From contig JALSJL010000465.1 of NCBI GenBank assembly GCA_026989405.1, forward strand, positions 1 to 9,101: 9,101 bases of DNA. The letters run 5' to 3'. Position 1 is the first letter of the stretch; the number at the start of each line of letters is the position of its first letter. Of this stretch, positions 6,153-9,101 are shown piece by piece. The DNA comes from Marinosulfonomonas sp. GTDB lineage: Bacteria > Pseudomonadota > Alphaproteobacteria > Rhodobacterales > Rhodobacteraceae. The notes beneath the pieces are model-generated. The model was given only the letters and a program-made list of their open reading frames with translations. It ran no database searches and was not told the origin of the DNA. Position numbers and translations under genes: made by a program.

Positions 6153-6794
6153 GTTGCGCGCCAGCCCGGCGGCGTTGCGCGCCAGGGTCTCGATTGCCTC
6201 CCAGTCGCCGGAGGCGACCAGGTTGGCCGGGGCAACCCATGATCCGCCGACACACAGACAGTTGTCCAACGCGAGGTAATCTGCGGCATTGTCCGGGCTG
6301 ACCCCGCCTGTCGGACAAAATGAAACCTGGGGGATCGGCGCCCCGATGGCTTTCAGCGCCCGGACCCCACCGGCAACCTCGGCCGGAAAGAACTTCTGCG
6401 CACTGTATCCCCGCTCCAGCAGAGACATGGTTTCGCTGGCGGTGGCGGCGCCGGGCAACACGGGCAGATCATTGGTCTCGCAGGCCGCCAAAAGAGCGTC
6501 AGTCGCGCCCGGAGATACGGCAAACTGCGCCCCGGCTGCCAGAGCGGCCTTGACATCGGTTGGGCCAAGGACGGTTCCAGCCCCCACGACACAACCGGGA
6601 ACGCCGGCCATTTGCGCAATGGCGTCCAGCGCGGCGGGCGTGCGCAGCGTTACTTCCAGAACCGGCAGGCCGCCTGCGACAAGCGCCTGTGCAAGAGGGC
6701 GCGCCTGTGCCGCGTCATGGACCACCAGAACCGGGATGACCGGGGCAAGCCCGCCAAGTTCACGCAGTCTTTCGCTCGAGTGTTCCGGTGTCAT
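6150..6794 (-). CDS. eda: KDPG aldolase (2-dehydro-3-deoxyphosphogluconate aldolase)
   Basis: This 214-aa cytoplasmic class I aldolase splits 2-keto-3-deoxy-6-phosphogluconate into pyruvate and glyceraldehyde 3-phosphate, the last step of the Entner-Doudoroff pathway. Landmarks are PVIPVLVV (18-25), the catalytic Glu in LEVTLRTP (E47), GAGTVL with T74, SPGATD (94-99), LPGAATASE (113-121) and the Schiff-base lysine in QKFFPAE (K134). Length and order match the E. coli-type enzyme. I chose ATG 6794 (MTPEHSSERLRELGG) because an AAGAGG ribosome site lies directly upstream, between the edd stop and this start, and because the length then fits the family; the frame stays open to 6881 inside edd. 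Only 13 bases separate it from edd, so the two form an operon with edd first. It is convergent with the secreted-protein gene. Confidence 0.96.
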   Translation of the reverse strand: MTPEHSSERLRELGGLAPVIPVLVVHDAAQARPLAQALVAGGLPVLEVTLRTPAALDAIAQMAGVPGCVVGAGTVLGPTDVKAALAAGAQFAVSPGATDALLAACETNDLPVLPGAATASETMSLLERGYSAQKFFPAEVAGGVRALKAIGAPIPQVSFCPTGGVSPDNAADYLALDNCLCVGGSWVAPANLVASGDWEAIETLARNAAGLARN

Positions 6795-6807
6795 TTCAAA
6801 CCTCTTT

Positions 6808-8613
6808 TCAGATGATGACGGCAGCCCCGTCGCTTGCCAGGCCGACATTGCGCCGAAATACGTCAAACAATTCCCGTCCAAGCCCGTTGTGATGTGCGCT
6901 CAGGTCAAGATGCGCCGGCTCGCGCTGTGCAAAGCCGTCTTCCAGAACCTCAAGCGTGCCGGCCACCGCGTCAAGCCGAACCCGGTCGCCATCTTGCAGC
7001 CGGGCAATCGGGCCGCCTGACGCGGCTTCGGGGCAGACATGGATAGCTGCCGGTATCTTGCCGGAGGCGCCCGACATGCGCCCATCCGTGACCAGCGCGA
7101 CCTTTTGGCCACGGCTCTGCAACACCATCAGGATGGGCGTGAGGGAATGCAGCTCGGGCATCCCGATGGCGCCCGGCCCCTGAAAGCGCACCACCACGAC
7201 CATATCGTCAGTCAAGGTTCCGGCCTTGAAGGCGTCCCGAACAGCCTGCTGGTTGTCAAAGACCCTCGCCGGGGCTTCGATGACCTGGTGCTCGGGCGCC
7301 ACGGCCGAGACCTTGATCACCCCGACGCCAAGGTTTCCGCTGAGCTGGCGCAGCCCGCCGCTGGCCTGAAACGGATCACTGACCGGGCGAACGATCTTGT
7401 CGTTGGTCGGTGTCCGAGCGCCGGGGCGCCACGCCAGCTTGCCGTTTTCAAGCACCGGTTCCCGGGTGTAGTCCGACATCGAATTGCCGACCACGGTGCG
7501 CGTGTCGTCGTGCAGCAGCCCCGCGTTCAGCAGTTCCGAAATCACATAGCCCAACCCGCCGGCTGCGTGAAAATGGTTCACGTCGGCCAGCCCGTTCGGG
7601 TAGACCCGCGCCAGCAGGGGCGTAAGCTCGGACAGGGCCGAAAAGTCCTCGACCTTCAGGATGATGCCCGCGGCCCGGGCCATGGCAGGCAAATGCAGGA
7701 CGAGGTTGGTCGAGCCGCCGGTCGCCATCAGCCCGACAATCGCGTTGACGAAGGCCTTTTCATCCAGGATTTCGCCGACCGGCGTGTAGTCGTTTCCAAG
7801 CGCGGTGATTTCCAGCGCGCGCCTGGCCCCGGCCAGTGTCAACGCTTCGCGCAGCGGGGTGTCGGGGTTGATGAAGGAGGCGCCGGGCAGGTGCAGACCC
7901 ATGAACTCCATCAGCATCTGATTTGAGTTGGCCGTGCCGTAAAACGTGCAGGTGCCGGGGCCGTGATAGGCGGCCATTTCGGCCTTCATCAATTCTTCGC
8001 GCGAAATTTCCCCGGCGGCGAATTTCTGCCGGATCGCGGCCTTTTCGTCATTGGGCAGACCGCTTGTCATCGGTCCGGCCGGCAGAAAGACCGCCGGCAG
8101 ATGGCCAAACGTCGCCGCGGCCATTACCAGCCCCGGCACGATCTTGTCGCAGACCCCAAGGAAAACCGCGCTGTCAAACGTGTCGTGCGACAGGGCAACC
8201 GCCGCCGCAAGTGCTATGACGTCGCGCGAAAACAGGCTGAGTTCCATTCCGGTCTCGCCCTGGGTTATGCCGTCGCACATCGCCGGAACGCCACCCGCAA
8301 CCTGAGCCGTGGCCCCGACACCATGCGCGGCCTGTCGGATCAGGTCGGGATAGACCTCATAGGGTTTGTGGGCCGAAAGCATGTCGTTATAGGCTGTCAC
8401 GATCCCGAGGTTGGGCGCTTTGCCAGACGCCAGTGTCTCTTTGTCGGTCCCCATGGCAGCGTAGGCATGGGCCTGGCCGGAACAGGAGATATGGGCGCGG
8501 CTCGGCCCCTTTGAGGCCGCTTTCGCGATCTGCTCGAGGTAGGCTGTGCGTGTCGGCTGGCTGCGCGCCACGATCGCGTCGGTGATTTGTTGGACAGCTG
8601 GATTGAGTTTCAT
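6808..8613 (-). CDS. edd: Phosphogluconate dehydratase
   Basis: This 601-aa iron-sulfur enzyme of the IlvD/Edd family dehydrates 6-phosphogluconate to KDPG, the first committed step of the Entner-Doudoroff pathway. Conserved blocks include NLGIVTAYNDMLSAHKPYE (from N68), GGVPAMCDGITQGETGMELS with C113, GVCDKIVPGL with C155, GTCTFYGTANSNQMLMEFMG with C222, TGGSTNLVLHL (298-308), DVNHFHAAGG, and the C-terminal TDGRMSGASGKIPAAIHV. C113, C155 and C222 are the likely cluster ligands by analogy with IlvD. The start at 8613 (MKLNPAVQQITDAI) gives the usual family length. An ATG at 8640 would add nine residues but would begin only ten bases from the operator-like palindrome. Neither start has a strong ribosome site; 8613 has a weak GGA seven bases upstream. 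It leads the edd-eda operon and is probably repressed through the palindrome upstream. Confidence 0.96.
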   Translation of the reverse strand: MKLNPAVQQITDAIVARSQPTRTAYLEQIAKAASKGPSRAHISCSGQAHAYAAMGTDKETLASGKAPNLGIVTAYNDMLSAHKPYEVYPDLIRQAAHGVGATAQVAGGVPAMCDGITQGETGMELSLFSRDVIALAAAVALSHDTFDSAVFLGVCDKIVPGLVMAAATFGHLPAVFLPAGPMTSGLPNDEKAAIRQKFAAGEISREELMKAEMAAYHGPGTCTFYGTANSNQMLMEFMGLHLPGASFINPDTPLREALTLAGARRALEITALGNDYTPVGEILDEKAFVNAIVGLMATGGSTNLVLHLPAMARAAGIILKVEDFSALSELTPLLARVYPNGLADVNHFHAAGGLGYVISELLNAGLLHDDTRTVVGNSMSDYTREPVLENGKLAWRPGARTPTNDKIVRPVSDPFQASGGLRQLSGNLGVGVIKVSAVAPEHQVIEAPARVFDNQQAVRDAFKAGTLTDDMVVVVRFQGPGAIGMPELHSLTPILMVLQSRGQKVALVTDGRMSGASGKIPAAIHVCPEAASGGPIARLQDGDRVRLDAVAGTLEVLEDGFAQREPAHLDLSAHHNGLGRELFDVFRRNVGLASDGAAVII

Positions 8614-8650
8614 CGGTGCATCCGTTGTTTTTGTTGCCATACGACGAATA

Positions 8651-8662
8651 GTTAGCGCTAAC
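8651..8662. promoter_or_regulatory. LacI-family operator palindrome upstream of edd
   Basis: GTTAGCGCTAAC is a perfect 12-bp palindrome centred on CpG, the hallmark of LacI-family operators. It lies 37 bases upstream of the edd start codon, where it would cover or follow the promoter. In Rhodobacter the LacI-type regulator CceR, which responds to 6-phosphogluconate, controls Entner-Doudoroff and central carbon genes, so it is the natural candidate. The assignment is inference, as I could not compare with its published motif. It also lies 139 bases upstream of the divergent PIN gene. Confidence 0.72.
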
Positions 8663-8801
8663 AACCCCACGCCCGGGGCAAAGCGGGCCATGCGGCACGT
8701 TTGGCGGGTGTTTTGCGTCGGTGAATGCGAACTGTTACCTGTGGACGTGGGGCAAATGCACTGGCACTCCGGCACGCGGAACCGCCCAGAAAGAGGACCA
8801 G

Positions 8802-9101
8802 ATGGCTGAGTTTTTCGCAAGACCCGGGTTGCGCGCAGTGCTTGATGCCTGCGTGATCTACCCGACCGTGATGCGCGAAATCCTGCTGGGCGTCAGCGCC
8901 ACCGGTGCATTTGTTCCGCTTTGGTCGGAACGGATACTGGAAGAATGGGCGCGGGCCGCTGCAAGGTCGGGCGCGGCCGACGAAGCTGTGGCGCGGGGTG
9001 AAATTGCCCTGTGCAGGGCGCGCTGGCCGGATGCTCTCATCGCGCCAGACGGGAAACTGGAAGATCAGTTGTTTCTGCCCGACCGCGGGGACCGTCATGT
9101 G
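8802..9101 (+). CDS. PIN-domain protein, N-terminal 100 residues (cut by window edge)
   Basis: The gene starts at ATG 8802, four bases after an AGAGGA ribosome site (8792-8797), and runs off the window at codon 100. PIN domains are Mg2+-dependent ribonuclease folds. The expected acidic residues are visible: D15 in VLDACVIYPTVMRE, E47/E48 in PLWSERILEEW, and D94 and D97 in LPDRGDRHV. The pattern DACVIYP, WSERILEEW and DRHV marks the chromosomal PIN group found singly in proteobacteria rather than the short VapC toxins, and no antitoxin gene precedes it. I remember this family next to edd-eda and an RNA methyltransferase gene in Rhodobacter, which would predict that gene just beyond the window. 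Its target RNA is unknown. It is divergent from edd, with a 188-base gap that includes the LacI-type palindrome. Confidence 0.85.
   Translation, partial: MAEFFARPGLRAVLDACVIYPTVMREILLGVSATGAFVPLWSERILEEWARAAARSGAADEAVARGEIALCRARWPDALIAPDGKLEDQLFLPDRGDRHV

Noticed and set aside
7039..7926. A 295-codon plus-strand frame opposite edd.
   Set aside because: It lies fully inside the well-supported edd gene, and its composition is that of an antisense shadow.
8713..8741. A possible sigma-70 promoter for the PIN gene (TTGCGT, 17 bases, TACCTG).
   Set aside because: The -10 box matches the consensus at only two positions, which is too weak to list as a feature.
8690..8809. A 39-codon plus-strand reading frame that overlaps the start of the PIN gene and could look like a leader peptide or antitoxin.
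   Set aside because: It has no ribosome site, its sequence (MRHVWRVFCVGECELLPVDV...) matches nothing I know, and it crosses the PIN ribosome site in another frame. Chance is the simpler explanation.

Overview
The window reads as ordinary chromosomal DNA of a high-GC alphaproteobacterium, most likely of the order Rhodobacterales (Rhodobacter/Roseobacter group). The evidence is the protein set: a Bpt-type aminoacyl-tRNA-protein transferase, a DUF2852 membrane protein, a GlnE starting MNDFSSQITRLPRPFD, an edd-eda pair, and a PIN protein of the kind I remember beside edd in this group. Codon use looks uniform throughout. I see no rRNA, tRNA, insertion sequence, phage gene, CRISPR array or toxin-antitoxin pair.

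Layout from left to right. (1) Positions 1-327, plus strand: the last 108 residues of a TRAP transporter large permease, cut by the window edge. (2) 400-2304, minus strand: a run of three genes transcribed in the order DUF2852 protein, RDD-family membrane protein, bpt. (3) 2305-2623: a divergent intergenic region with an AT-rich core and two perfect inverted repeats. (4) 2624-5711, plus strand: glnE, then a small conserved-looking gene of unknown function 25 bases downstream. (5) 5789-6130, plus strand: a small exported cysteine-containing protein with its own strong ribosome binding site. (6) 6150-8613, minus strand: the edd-eda operon of the Entner-Doudoroff pathway, convergent with the secreted-protein gene. 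(7) 8614-8801: a divergent control region with a perfect 12-bp palindrome typical of LacI-family operators. (8) 8802-9101, plus strand: the start of a PIN-domain gene, cut by the window edge.

Functional themes. Edd and Eda together turn 6-phosphogluconate into pyruvate and glyceraldehyde 3-phosphate, the main sugar route in many Rhodobacterales. The palindrome upstream suggests control by a LacI-type regulator such as CceR. GlnE adjusts glutamine synthetase activity to nitrogen status. Bpt marks proteins with N-terminal Asp or Glu for degradation by the N-degron route. The small proteins (DUF2852, RDD, the 89-aa protein and the exported 113-aa protein) are the least understood parts.

I did not find a clear undescribed multi-gene system. 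The most useful leads are the regulatory dyads and the uncharacterised small genes.
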